From: Sipunculus nudus
Taxonomy: Eukaryota; Annelida; Sipuncula; Golfingiida; Sipunculidae
DNA length: 64,000 bases
Assembly (NCBI GenBank): GCA_026874595.1
Contig: CM049321.1
Location: 23,619,979-23,683,978 of the forward strand
Direction of reading: 5' to 3'
Notes under the pieces: generated by a model
What the model was told of the DNA's origin: nothing
Database searches by the model: none
What the model saw: only the letters and a program-made list of their open reading frames with translations
Position numbers and translations under genes: made by a program
Part shown: positions 1 through 11,866 of the stretch, in pieces
Numbering within the stretch: the first letter of the stretch is position 1
Layout: each line of letters opens with the position of its first letter

Positions 1-3000
1 AGGGTCTTTGATATAGGCCTATGCTGGGGCGTCCTCAAGCAGACTGCATGCATTCGCGTACTTGTCACTCCTTGACCTCCACAAGAAGGCTCACCCGCGC
101 GCGTTTCCGCGTGCATGGAAAAGGAACACATGATTAACACTTGTGCGGTTTTTTTTTTCGCGAGCGGAAACACGCGCCGAAAAAAATCGCGCATCGTACG
201 ATGTTCATTTCATAACGCGCGAGGAAACGCATGGAAAATGTATACACTTATTGACACTGGCGTTTCCGTGCGTATGGAAAAGGGGCCTAATAGGGCGAGC
301 GGGAAAGTGCACATTGAACATATATTCAGCGCGGTTTTCAGCTTGTTGATTTCAAGCGCGTTGAAATTTGTTACTCAACTGACCCCCCCCCCCCCCCCCT
401 CCACACACACACACATGCACAAGGGTGCAAACCATGCATGCGTCGATTTCAGTTTTTTTTTTTTTTTTTCTTTCTTCTGTCATTTTCTTTGTTTGCTTTA
501 GATTTCGAATATGACTGATTTCAAATACTGATATTTGGGCACAATATAAGTCTTAGGTCAGATTTCCACCTGGTATTAAGGCCTAAATATGGTTGGCTTT
601 GACCTTATTCCTATGGTCGTACCCTCCATAACCGGTCCCCCATTATCGGTTGCATACATATTGTTCTTCACTTAATATGCTGTATATATTTGTTCATGGT
701 TCGATCCAATGCATATGATAGCAACATATATTAATTTTTTTCTTGAAATTTACCTTGTAAATATTGCGGGCTATAGGGTGCAAAAATGAGTTTTACTGAA
801 TATTTAGGTAAAGACAAAATACAGTATCCAATTGGCCATAAAAAAATCGAGGAAAATACATGTGAAACGGGAAGTAAAACTATCTCATTTCTCTTTTTTT
901 TTGGTTCAAACTCGACTCCAGAATATCTCATTATCGTCTCTGGAGAGTCACTTCTCAATGCATGGTTTTTATTAATATACTTTTGGCTTGTAGAGTCAGT
1001 GATCGGTTTTCTTATTTAACTCACAGATCATCTCTTTTAAACACGCACATGCATAGGAGTGATCTTAATTAGTAATGGGACGATATCAAAAATTTATATC
1101 AAATTAAGGATATTACATGTATCGTATTATCAGTATACGGCCCGGGAACGCCGGAACATAGCACAATTGTTAGTGCAATATATCTAGGACTACACTAAAA
1201 GTTTTCGGAAAACATGATTCTGTCGTTTGTCGACATAATATATAATGATTACTTTCGTTTAGATTCTCGTGCAAGTCATTATAATAAATGTTTTCGTTGA
1301 ATATAAATGACTTTCGGAAGACAGAAAGACCCTAACGGTAGTGATATCTTAAGGTAATAATCCTTAAAAGCCATATTTATATACTTAAATTGTAGACAAA
1401 AATATTATCGCATGCCGCTTTTTGTGCCATTTCGGACCTCTGACATTAGAGAGTATTCCACCACGTACCGACTGTTTGGCTTATTAGCCCAATATATATG
1501 TCTACCGAGTCGTGTTGTCACGTCACACGTCACACCAATATCATCTCTCTTTTACAGACATGCATGCACGTTCATATTAACAAAATAAATTAGAAACCCT
1601 TTCACATTATATTCTATAAGGAACAAGGATTTCCACATTTTCGATGGGCCCTGGATCAAATTGTTCATATTTTGCGCGCATATTAAACTATTCATCCTTT
1701 TATACTCTGTTTAGTTAACTGTATGTTGAAACCGCGAAAATTGGAATCTCGCGAACAACTGAAGAAGTGAACTGGCGAAAAAATTAACGTCGCGAATAAA
1801 ATGTCACCCACAGTATATATCTAATACTTATAAAAGGAATTCGGTTCACGTTTGTTCGCAATGTTCACTATAACCGCGTTGTGCACAATACTTTGCCATA
1901 CATCATTTTAAAGGTTATTATCCCCGCAGTGACATAGGCGATATGAGAATAAATAATGTTTAATGTGCATATAATTTTGAGAATTTTTTCCCGTTTTTAC
2001 TAACCTGATCTTTATACGTCCAACGATAGAATCAAGTCAAGTATCAACGAAAACCTGATTTCGCAAAGTAAACATCATCACTGACGAGGTCTTAAAGGTA
2101 AACATACCATGGTATGAATTTCTTGCCAAGAGCACAGCGCTAAACAAAATAAATGTACAAAATATTTATCATATCTTATTGAGACAGTTTTCCATTGAAA
2201 ACCTATATTTTCTGTTAACTTTCAGAATAAAAATGAGCCAACATTCCACATCTCAGTTAATATATCTCCCCAACTCCGGTAATAAGCCTGGTATACCGGG
2301 TTTATCAGATAGTGACTGATATGTTCATTTATGACTGACAAGCATGGCACTTTTGGGATGTCAATAATGAATAGTTGTTTAGGAACCAGACAGATGAATG
2401 AGCAAATGGAGCTTACTAGTTCAATTCAGGTATTCACGGTTTCCCCATTGCTGAATAATTCGCCATGACTCTTAGTCATACACAAATGTTATTTTTTTTA
2501 TTTATATGAAGGGAAAACTATAAATAAAACTTTATCAATATAAAAAAGACTAAAGTTTACTTCAACATAAATTGGAATATTATGATAACCACATGATAAT
2601 CTTTATTATGTTACATCAAACCCATCATTATTTATTCACTTGAATTAGCTTATATATATGTGTGTGTGTGTGTGAGGGTGTGCACACAAGTGTTGTTTCC
2701 TAGACATGTTTCACCCGGGTCCAAATGCCTTAAAACATGTTGTATACAAATACACATTCCTGTGTGTTTTATTTAAAAGTTTCTTTTTTATCTTATTATT
2801 TTGATAAAAGTGTTTGCCACACTTTAAAAGTTGTGTAAAATGTTTGGCACACTGTAAATACGTGACGGCTACTCCCCTTTATGTGACTGTTTATGTATCT
2901 TTAGTGAAGCTAAAACAGTTTCCACGTTGTTGATAATAGCAAGACTTGGCTATTGCTACACGTGTGCTGCAAGGTCACACTGTCCTCACCATTTTGCCAC

Positions 3001-3642
3001 ATAGCTCACACATGAAGCGTTTTCCAGAAGAATTTATTATTTTACGATGACATTGCTGACACTCTTGACCTCATGGTGGTAAGGCATAAAATATTTCAAG
3101 AAAAAGTAGCTAATTGTAAAAAAAAGGACAAAAAAAAAAAAAAAAAAAACAGAAACCAATGCCAAATTGCGCAAAATTCTGTAAAATATTACGTACAGCA
3201 CGTGATACTTGAAACAAGCTCCATGGACGGAATTTGCAGTTATGTTGCAGTTATAAATATAGCAGGACTCCTCCGTAATGCAAATATCCAAATACAAAAT
3301 AAATTAAATAAATAAATAAATAAGCGCGAATGAAATGACACTTTAAAGGAGATATTGACCGAGCATGTCCACTGCACTTACTTCGTGTAAACTCGTTTAA
3401 ATTACCACTTGAAGACGATGACTTGAGAAAAGGAACAAAACGTATTTACCACTCAATTATGTAGGATAAAGTATAAAAAAGGGAATTCATTCCGGAAAAA
3501 AGTGTGTTACAATGTGAGTACAGAGTTGCAGCACTGCGATGAGGAGGTAAAACATCTTCAACACTACTCAAATTTGTATAGCTTTTTACTATCGGTTATG
3601 GGGTTGCTAAGGGGAATTTTTTTAAGATCTTTGATACAGTCT
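1..3642. other. non-coding spacer with simple repeats
   Basis: No exon or gene could be supported here. Positions 60-370 repeat the words GCGTTTCCG and its complement CGGAAAC several times in both orientations, followed by a poly-C run near 384-399 and a poly-T run near 452-469. Later there is a (GT)n tract near 2652-2674 and a poly-A tract near 3130-3149. The short open frames are low in complexity and do not resemble known proteins. Confidence 0.6.
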
Positions 3643-5598
3643 TTACATTTGAATGGCTTCTTTCCGGTGTGAGGTGTTCTTGTGTCTGGTTAGATTAGAC
3701 TCCCGAATGAAACGTTTATCGCATTCATCACATTGGTATGGCTTCTTCACGTTGTGCATACTATCCATGTGAGACTGCAGACCAGACAGTTGAACAAACG
3801 TTTTACCACAATGCTCACACTGGTATGGCCTCTCGCCAGTATGTGTCCTCATATGCTTTTTAAGAATACGTTTATCACCGAAACCCTTCCCGCATTGATC
3901 ACATTTAAACGACACTATTCCAGTATGCACTGCCATGTGTTTAGACCGTTTACTATGGCTATAGAAACACATGTCACAGTGCTTACATTTATATATTTTT
4001 TCTCTGGTGTGTGTTCGGCGGTGAGTTTTCCATTGTGTAGAAGTGCGGAAACAATTTCCACAATAATCACATTTAAAAGCCTTCTCCCCCGTATGTATTT
4101 TGTTGTGCTCATTCAGATAGCACCTGCGCGCGAACCTTTTGTCACAATGATCACATTTGTGGGGCCTCTCTCCAGTGTGTACCCTTCTGTGCATTTTAAG
4201 ATCAAACGCACGTATGAAACTTTTGTCACACTGTTCACATTTGAACGGCTTTTCGCCAGTGTGTATGAGGATATGTTCGTTTAGGTGATATCTGGTTTTG
4301 AAACATTGACCACAGTGTTCACATTTCAAGCCTCCGCAGGACTTCGCATTGTGATAAATCAAGCTTCTATGTTTGGGGAAACATATGCCACAATGTTCAC
4401 AAATAAATGGTGCATGTGTTTTGTGATGTTTGTAAAGGAAATATTCGCTGCTGAAACACTCACCACACTGCTTACATTTAAACTGATTCCCTCCTGTATG
4501 TGTTGTGCGGTGTTTCTTTAGTTCAGATGAACGAGCGAAACACGTGCCACATTGTTCACATTTATGCAGTCCCTCTGTGAGCACTTTCTTGAAGTATTTA
4601 TACTGGCACTTTGTGACCTCTTTCTTGAGGTTTTTACACTGTTCCTCTGTGAGCTCTTTCTCGATACATTTATTTTGTCCCTCTGTGACCTCTTTCTTGA
4701 TACATTTATTTTGTTCCTCTGTGACCTCTTTCTCGATACATTTATTCTGTCCCTCTGTGACCTCTTTCTTGATACATTTATTTTGTCCCTCTATGACCTC
4801 TTTCTCGATACATTTAATCTGTCCCTCTGTGACCTCTTTCTTGGTACATTTATTCTGTTCTTTTGTGATAGCTTTGTCTATACATTTATTTTGTCCCTCT
4901 GTGACCTCTTTCTCGATACATTTATTCTGTCCCTCTGTGACCTCTTTCTTGATACATTTATTCTGTTCTTTTGTGATACATTTCTCGATACATTTATTTT
5001 GCCCCTCTGTGGTATCTTTCTTGACGCATTTATTCTGCCCCTCTGGTATCTCTTTCTTGATGTAACTTTTCACGTCACATTCATCCGAGTGAACATTACC
5101 AGAAGTCTCAGAATTCTCACTTTTGTGAGTTTCCAGGTGATTTCGAAATGATACTTCCTCGGTGAAACATTTCTCACAGATGTGACATTGGAAAGCGTTT
5201 TGTGAAGTGTCATTGTTCGTGATGGTTTGCCCCCTCGAGGGTTCAGATTTAAGAAAACATAATAATGGTCCCTCTTCCAGACCTTCGCTGATCACAGTGG
5301 CTACATTGATCGTGATCTCCTCTGTTTTTCTATTATCAGATGAAGTGCAATATGTGAATCTGGGTGAACCCTCGTCTGTGTGTAAACATCTTGTAACTGA
5401 GGCATTTGATAAAGCCATGTGTGTCTGTCCTTGTTCTTTGTCAGATGATTTTGGCATTATTATATCATATTGTTGCTGGTATTTCCCAACACCTGCAGAG
5501 CTGATTTCATTTCTTGGATTATTTTCATAGAGCTCTGGGGCAGTCTCTATTTTTACAAACTCGTCGATGTCAAAGGGTGTTGATAAATCAGCTGCCAT
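3643..5598 (-). CDS. C2H2 zinc-finger protein with expanded 12-residue repeat (ZNF-A)
   Basis: A 651-residue uninterrupted reading frame for a probable nuclear DNA-binding protein. Residues 1-135 are acidic with no known domain. A lone C2H2 finger sits at about 138-158. Residues 181-348 are fourteen copies of a 12-residue unit of the form KKEVTEGQNKCI. Eleven fingers follow from about 347 to 645, mostly with TGEKP-like linkers; the third of these (about 400-420) is degenerate. The start is the first ATG after a good splice acceptor (AG at 5618-5619), in the context AACATGG, so a 5' non-coding exon is expected upstream. The N-terminal region and first finger match the zinc-finger exon at 41259-42684, so the two are paralogues. 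The C-terminus is odd: after the last finger the canonical linker HTGKKPFKC continues in another frame, so the present stop at 3643 is probably the result of a frameshift. Targets are unknown. Confidence 0.9.
   Translation of the reverse strand: MAADLSTPFDIDEFVKIETAPELYENNPRNEISSAGVGKYQQQYDIIMPKSSDKEQGQTHMALSNASVTRCLHTDEGSPRFTYCTSSDNRKTEEITINVATVISEGLEEGPLLCFLKSEPSRGQTITNNDTSQNAFQCHICEKCFTEEVSFRNHLETHKSENSETSGNVHSDECDVKSYIKKEIPEGQNKCVKKDTTEGQNKCIEKCITKEQNKCIKKEVTEGQNKCIEKEVTEGQNKCIDKAITKEQNKCTKKEVTEGQIKCIEKEVIEGQNKCIKKEVTEGQNKCIEKEVTEEQNKCIKKEVTEGQNKCIEKELTEEQCKNLKKEVTKCQYKYFKKVLTEGLHKCEQCGTCFARSSELKKHRTTHTGGNQFKCKQCGECFSSEYFLYKHHKTHAPFICEHCGICFPKHRSLIYHNAKSCGGLKCEHCGQCFKTRYHLNEHILIHTGEKPFKCEQCDKSFIRAFDLKMHRRVHTGERPHKCDHCDKRFARRCYLNEHNKIHTGEKAFKCDYCGNCFRTSTQWKTHRRTHTREKIYKCKHCDMCFYSHSKRSKHMAVHTGIVSFKCDQCGKGFGDKRILKKHMRTHTGERPYQCEHCGKTFVQLSGLQSHMDSMHNVKKPYQCDECDKRFIRESNLTRHKNTSHRKEAIQM
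4555..5058 (-). repeat. 36-bp coding minisatellite in ZNF-A
   Basis: Fourteen tandem in-frame units encode residues 181-348. Units alternate between beginning KK and EK, giving a 72-bp higher-order period, with one Cys per 12 residues. The last units degenerate and run straight into the first finger of the array. The unit resembles the linker-plus-first-Cys segment found at the same place in the paralogue at 41259-42684. Confidence 0.9.
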
Positions 5599-5617
5599 GT
5601 TCCTTTTCCAGACTTCA

Positions 5618-5641
5618 CTGCAAATACAATAGAAACAAAAA
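5618..5641 (-). other. splice acceptor in front of ZNF-A coding exon
   Basis: Read on the minus strand, a T-rich tract ends in TTTGCAG at 5618, about 20 bases before the ATG at 5598. This implies a spliced 5' leader; the upstream exon was not located. Confidence 0.7.
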
Positions 5642-7003
5642 GTATGTCAATAATATATGTATGGTCAATGATAAAGCATCCTCTGTGACAATAATTGTTG
5701 ATTTTACGTCAGTTCTCAGTATATCAATCACCTTGACATTTCCCTTGGTAAATATTTATTTACAAAGTTAAAGGGGCCCAATCAACTATAAGGCATGTTT
5801 AATTAACATGTAAAATAGCTTCTTCCCATTAAAAGGAAATTGTATCTGTCAAAATAATGCCCTGAAACCGTTTGCTTACTCATGTAAATGCGTGTTAAAA
5901 ACAGTTGACCTTGGGCGAATACAGGTGTCAACATAACACACTGCTTGCTTCGCCCAAGCCACAACATGTGTCAATCAGTGGATGTCCTGACTGACTTGGC
6001 CTAAACATGTAATACATGTTCCCGCTGGCTGAAATATCACGTCTTGCATCTTACAATTGGACCTCTGGTCACGCGGCCTTGTTATAGTAAACGGACACTT
6101 GGATTGTGTTTACCAAAACGCAAAGCCATAAATTATGATGTGTTAAACAGCCGTACGCGCGGTGCTGTGACTGTGTACGGGGATGGTTTTGCTGGGGAAA
6201 CTTTCGTATAAAGTAAAACTGAACTGATAGTGTGAAATACCAGGTATAATATTGTTCCTGATTATGCCCCTATAAGTCAATCATTTACCTGATATAGTTA
6301 AAAAATGAAATTGCATGAAAAACTTGGGCGTTGTTTGCTCCATTTAGTGCATCTTGGACCTTTTTATCCATTTTAGTTATTACTTTGGGTTTTGTTTTGC
6401 CCTAGGGAGGTTTCCCTCACAGTGGAGCCAGGCATGCAGAATTAGCAAGAATGCCCATTCAGGTTAAGCAGGGGTTACACAAGAGGTAACTGTCGGGATT
6501 GATTTTTCACCGAGAAAATTAGTTAAAAATATAAATTTTGGAGAGATAACTGGCGGGGGATTGGTGCCATAATCACACAATCTTAATTCAGTTCAATTTG
6601 AAATAGTGTGCTGTTTACTTCTGCTACGAAATATACCATTCAAGTCAACCATGACAGATGACGTATTGCAAGATTCTGGTGTACATAAACACAAGAAAAT
6701 CCCAGAAAAAATGAGATATCCTTAAATACAGCCTTGTTTTTGGCATTTTGTTTATTAACATTTGGAATAATAATTTTAATAACGGATGCAGGTCATGGCC
6801 AGCACCGAATAGACGTGTTCGGCATGTCTCCTGATATTTTACAAGAATTAATGGAATAAATATAACAAAGGACTCAGTATTATGCCAGGCAGGGGTAAAA
6901 AACTTCAACAGGATATACGCCAACATTGGAAAGATACGGATTAAGAAAATATAGCGATAAAAACAAGGAAATATAAACACAAAGTGGACAAGGGGGCGTT
7001 AAT
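5642..7003. other. spacer upstream of ZNF-A
   Basis: This must contain or precede the promoter and leader exon of the minus-strand zinc-finger gene, but I could not place either. No coding frame or recognised repeat was found. Confidence 0.4.
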
Positions 7004-7722
7004 ATGGCAAGCAGAGCACCTGCCACGTCGAACGCTCCAGACCACATAGACAATACTGAACTCACGCGAACTATTCGAAACGTGGAAAAAGTGGTCACCG
7101 AGTCGGAGGAAAGGACTGTGAACAAAATTACAAGACAGTTTAATCACAGATTTACAGAACTGGAAAGTAGTTTCGAGTGTGCATATGCTGAAATACGGGC
7201 GCTAAAAGAAGAAAATGAAACATTAAAACAAGATATGAATCAGACAAAAATAGACCAGGAATAATTGACAAATGAAATTGAATCACTGAGGAAAGACTCC
7301 TTAGCAAATATAAGGCAAAGAAGTGAATATAAAATGAGGGTACCAGGAATTCCAGACGAGCCGGGAGAAAATTGTAGAGAAAAGTTGATAAAATGTATAT
7401 GGACAAAGAAACTGTTACAGGGAGATCTAAAGAAGAAGTTAGTAAAATGTTCGATGTGGTCAATAGAACGATAAAACGCGGCGAGAGACCACGACAGATA
7501 TTAGCCACGTGCCACAGCAGGGAGGACAGACAGATGTTGATATTTTCTGCAAAAAGAAAAGGTGAGGATGGAGCAAATCCAACCTTTGAAGATTTTATAC
7601 CCGAGGATTTTGAACTCAGGAAAAAGGCCCTACCCCTCATGAAGAGGGCTCATCTGGATGGAAAGAAATGTAGATTTGTAAATGGACAGTTATTTGTACA
7701 AGGTACGGTAGTGAAACTCTGA
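7004..7722 (+). pseudogene. LINE ORF1-like relic (coiled coil + RNA-binding domain)
   Basis: Three pieces of one broken frame. From the ATG at 7004 a charged heptad-like helix (about 86 codons) meets an in-frame stop at 7262-7264, continues in the same frame to about 7390 (including the segment RVPGIPDEPGEN), then shifts frame. The last part, from about 7393 to the stop at 7720-7722, ends with RKKALPLMKRA and FVNGQLFVQG, which resembles the C-terminal domain of L1/Tx1-type ORF1 proteins. The stop and frameshift make it non-functional. The match rests on pattern memory; a different coiled-coil protein cannot be excluded. Confidence 0.55.
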
Positions 7723-9720
7723 ATATGTTTTATAGTGGAGCAAAAAAGAAATCCTACACCTACGTACAAGTAACAACTCTTTATGAAAAGTAACTAGTTC
7801 ATTTGTTTAAATTCAAAATGTATTATTTGAGTAACAATTTGTATATTGTTCTTATTAGTAATTAAGTGCACTTCATAGTTTATGAATATATTCGTAATTG
7901 TACACGTATTTTAAACTCAAACAGGGGGATATATTCAGACACATGATTAGGGGACCTTGCTTTGACAGAGAAAAGTGTATAAATATTTACTTATTAGTTG
8001 GTTGCTGAACGAGCAAGGCAACTCCACTTGATATCGATAAAGTTTCATATTAATTAAGTGGAACATGTTTGACCTGTATGTATGAGGATGTTAACATATG
8101 GATATTATGCTATATGACTGCTCAATACTCAAAAGAGAGAGCAACAACATGTTTATAACCGGTATGCATTTACCTGTTTTTTTTTAATTTAATCACAGAC
8201 GGGTTCCTAGGAAAGAAAGAAATGAATATACTTGTGTATGAGCAATAAAATATTTAGTACGCCAAAGAGAAACACTATCTTATTTTGTATATGATGAAAT
8301 GGTATAAAGAACATACTTTGAAATTAAAAAAATAAAATATTTATTTGGCATTATTATATAGTCGAGTTACAAAGTTTCAGCAATAGTCGACGTATCATCT
8401 TTATTTGGGAAAAAAACTTCTCAAAATAGTTTTAAAACGTATATGTTATTTTACGTCTTAATATTCAACAAAGATTGTTCTGTAAATTTTGGCTTAAATA
8501 TTAGAAAAAAAGGAGATGTATATTAAAATGTAAATGTGTGAAACATTTCCCCGATCTGAGGCAAACATGGGGCGGAGCAAAGTGACTAAATTTTAATTGA
8601 GATTTTGTTTTGAAATGTGCAACATTGATTATGTACCAAGGATTGAATATGAAACATTTTTATGTATAAATGTGTATTAATAAGAGACTCTACATTGTAG
8701 AGCGGTCATTATTATGAATATTTATGGGTAGCAATTTTGAATTAAAAACAGCTTAAATTGGGTCTGGACATATTTATTGGAAAAACGGTCGGATATATGT
8801 TTCCAGCAGGAGTTATGAGCTCAGGTCGCTGTACACTATGTGGTTGCAACACAGAAACTTACCGTAGCGCGCTTACATTGTAATTGTAATAGACTATTGG
8901 CCAACCGCACATACCTGTCAGTTGGCCATGCATAAAGAGCCGCCAGTTAATTGGACACTAGTAATCCCTTCTTTGATCTATTCTTTTTGCGGTAGTAACA
9001 CAGCGTAATAACTGACCCAAGTCAAAAAGAACTAGGTGATTATGCTCGTGAAACATGGTTTGGCCCTGGGACCAGGAAAATGTGCCTGTTATGTTTGTGA
9101 TTTTAGGGTTGGTCTCAATTTTGAGGCATTTACTATTGAAAGACAACTAAAGCAGTTTGAAGTAATCACATGTATGGTCGGAACTATGGATTGATCTTAG
9201 GACGGGACTCCGTCATTTTGTAGGTACAACTATGTAAGCACATGTGCACATCTATAAATTAATGTGTGTGTATAATACACACGGCCCTTCTAATCAGTAA
9301 GTTAAACTGGTTATATTTTTTCAGATATATACGATGTATGCATTGATATAATGGTAAATTAAATAGACATAAAAGCTGGAGGGGGGGGGGGGGAGGGGGG
9401 TTATTCTAGGTTTTGATATACAATGTATTTCCATTTAATGATATTATGTCCATGGAGCAAGCTTGAATGGTCGACCTCATATATCTGATTCAATGTCATA
9501 AGAGCGATCGGCCATTGTTTTATTCCTGCATCAAAAAGTGTGGTTAAGGGTGTAGGAAACTGATAGCACAATGCAGGTATCTGGTAACAGAGGCAGGATG
9601 CTGTCAGACATCTATGTTATTGTTTTGTCGTGTTTTAGAAAAGTTAAAAATTCAGCAATTGTATTTGTATATCACATCATGTGCATAGTATTCTCAAATA
9701 ATTTAGACATTTTTTAACAA
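7723..9720. other. AT-rich spacer between LINE pieces
   Basis: About 2 kb without convincing coding frames. In an intact L1/Tx1-type element ORF2 starts close to the end of ORF1, so this gap means either that the two relics come from different insertions or that foreign sequence separates them. A poly-G run lies near 9381-9401. Confidence 0.45.
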
Positions 9721-10302
9721 TAGTTAATTTTATTAGTTTGAATGTGAGGGGTCTACAAAATACATGTAAGCGTAGGTCAGTTTTTCGATGGGTAAAATCA
9801 AACAACTGTCAAGTCCTGTTTTTGCAAGAAACACATAGCACTCCGGATGTGGAAAAGATATGGAGAAACGAATGGTTCGGTACGATTGTATACAGTCATG
9901 GAAATTCCAGTAGTAGAGGTGCTGCAATCTTATTTAAGAATAATTTAGAAATGAAAGATTTGGAAATAATATATAAATCATCTGACGGAAAAATGGTATT
10001 AGTTAAAGTAGAAATTGAAGGAAGAAGATATCTTTTAGTTAACGTGTATTCCCCTAATTTTCAGAATTGCTAGGTTCAGTTCTATAATCAGCTAAAAAAT
10101 CTTCTTTATAAGTATTCTTCCCCAGACGATAATGTTATTATAGGAGGGGATTTTAATGTAGTTATGGATGAGCGGTTAGACAAAAAAGGATGAAAAATAG
10201 AGAAGAAAGAGAGAGTGGTTAACATTATAAATTCTATTGTAAACAATTTGGAATTAATTGATAGATGACGAATAAAAAACCCAGAAATAAAAACCCTTAC
10301 TC
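9721..10302 (+). pseudogene. LINE apurinic endonuclease relic
   Basis: The plus strand reads as the N-terminal endonuclease of a LINE ORF2 protein: SLNVRGLQN at the start, then LFLQETHST (catalytic Glu box), SRGAAILFKN, LLVNVYSPN and IIGGDFNVVMD (Asp/Asn box). A stop interrupts it at about 10072, and two more follow after GGDFN. The later boxes (catalytic Asp-His) are absent because the frame runs into inverted reverse-transcriptase sequence at about 10303. It resembles Tx1/L1-like LINEs and is dead. Confidence 0.8.
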
Positions 10303-10930
10303 CTATCCAATAATCTTCTGATTTCTCAGTGTTCATATTTAAACCACTGTAACTTCCAAATATTTTGACAGTTTAAAAAAAATCCTGGCAGAATTCACAC
10401 TATTTGTTACTGCTAAAGTATCATTCGCATACTGTAAGATTATAATTTCATCATTATCCATTTTAACACCTCCTATATTTGTTTGCTGTCTAATAATCTG
10501 GCTTAAAATTTCAATTGAAAGAATGAACAAATAAGGCGACACAGGGTCTCCTTGTCGGACTCCTCGATGTACTGGAAAATACCCACACGTTGTTCCATTA
10601 TTTATTACTGTACTACTGATATTATGATACAACATTTTAATGAGATCAATGAATGTTTCAGAAAAAAAAAAAAAATTTTCTTAAGGCTTTAATAATAAAC
10701 GGCCATTCTAATGAGTCGATATGAGTCTGATGATATTAGAACCCGTGGAATATCTTTATTTTCCGTATAATGTAGTAAGTCTTTAATTAGTCTTATATTT
10801 TCTCCTATATACCGCCCTTTAATGTATCCTGTTTGGTTTATATGTATAAGCTTAGAAATAATTTTAGTAAGCCTAATTGCCAATGTTTTAGATAAAATTT
10901 TGTTATTAAATTTTACATATTTTACAACAT
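10303..10930 (-). pseudogene. LINE reverse transcriptase relic, inverted
   Basis: The minus strand encodes a reverse-transcriptase core: INQTGYIKGRYIGENIR, then the part around DSLEWPFIIKALR after a frameshift near 10690-10740, RQGDPVSPYLF (motif B), and QYANDT in place of the catalytic YADD (first Asp replaced by Asn). After a second frameshift in the A-run near 10375 it continues SGLNMNTEKSEDYWIG up to about 10303. It abuts the endonuclease relic in convergent orientation. It has frameshifts and a changed active site, so it is inactive. Confidence 0.8.
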
Positions 10931-11830
10931 CCTTAACATAAATGTGTTATGACTTTGTATTTATAGTATCACAAAGTCCAAAACAAAGAAAGTAAGACTC
11001 AAATAAGGTGCCTAATTAAACAGCACGTTTCCAATGAACAGGTAAATAGAATGGATACTCAAAGGACTAGTGATATGAATATCATTTTAGAAAACTCTAT
11101 AATTTTACCCTTTACTTAAATATTATATATACATACATAATTTATATACATACATACCCCTTACATGTGAAGTAAAAGGAAGAAAATGCTTGAGACGCAA
11201 AATCCGGTGCTGCTTTCAGGTGTAAGGCAAGGATTGTTCTGCTTTAAATGGAAATTCACAGCATAGAGGTTTAAACACCAGAGGAGATTTATCCCTGGGC
11301 CATCTAATCTTGCCTTTCACAGGTTTTCATAATTACATGAGCTTTAGTGCAGTGCAGCTTTGTTGTCACACCTTCTGCGATATCACTAGTTATGCATCAC
11401 ACTGCTGCTGGGGCATGAGCGGAGTTGGTTATCTAATACAAACACAATAGCCAGGTGCAGGGTGTTCCGTGCATGATAGAGGTGTCACTAATTTATCTGA
11501 TATTGCAGTAAAAATCATCTTGACAATTTAGCTAGACAGATAGGGGCACTATTAGATAACCCTTACAGGTTGAACACAAAGGTACAGCCATAATGGCAAC
11601 CATGTGCATTAGAAAGGTGTGAACGACGGATAGCTACACCCAATAACTGCCAGCCATCACTGGAAGGGGGTTACTTGGTCAGACAGCCAAGAATGAGTGT
11701 TAAAAAGTAAACATTTGTTTTTTGCTTTTCTAAGGACCAGTGGATGGGGCGAGGGGGTGTCTCACAGATGACACGGGGACTTTTTTTTATTATAAATAAA
11801 TTAATATGGAAATATTACATTTCCCTGCTA

Positions 11831-11831
<1 letters not shown>

Positions 11832-11866
<35 letters not shown>
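11832..11866. repeat. (GT)n microsatellite
   Basis: Uninterrupted GT dinucleotides followed by GTAGGTGTAGGTG. Confidence 0.9.

Noticed and set aside
4505-5151. Plus-strand open frames of 186 and 199 codons with repeated LFLDTFIL / SVTSFSIHLFCP patterns
   Set aside because: They are antisense shadows of the 36-bp coding repeat in ZNF-A.
7152-7640. 162-codon minus-strand open frame
   Set aside because: Antisense shadow of the LINE ORF1-like relic.
9721-10930. Twin-priming 5' inversion of a LINE
   Set aside because: Twin priming predicts diverging halves; these converge.
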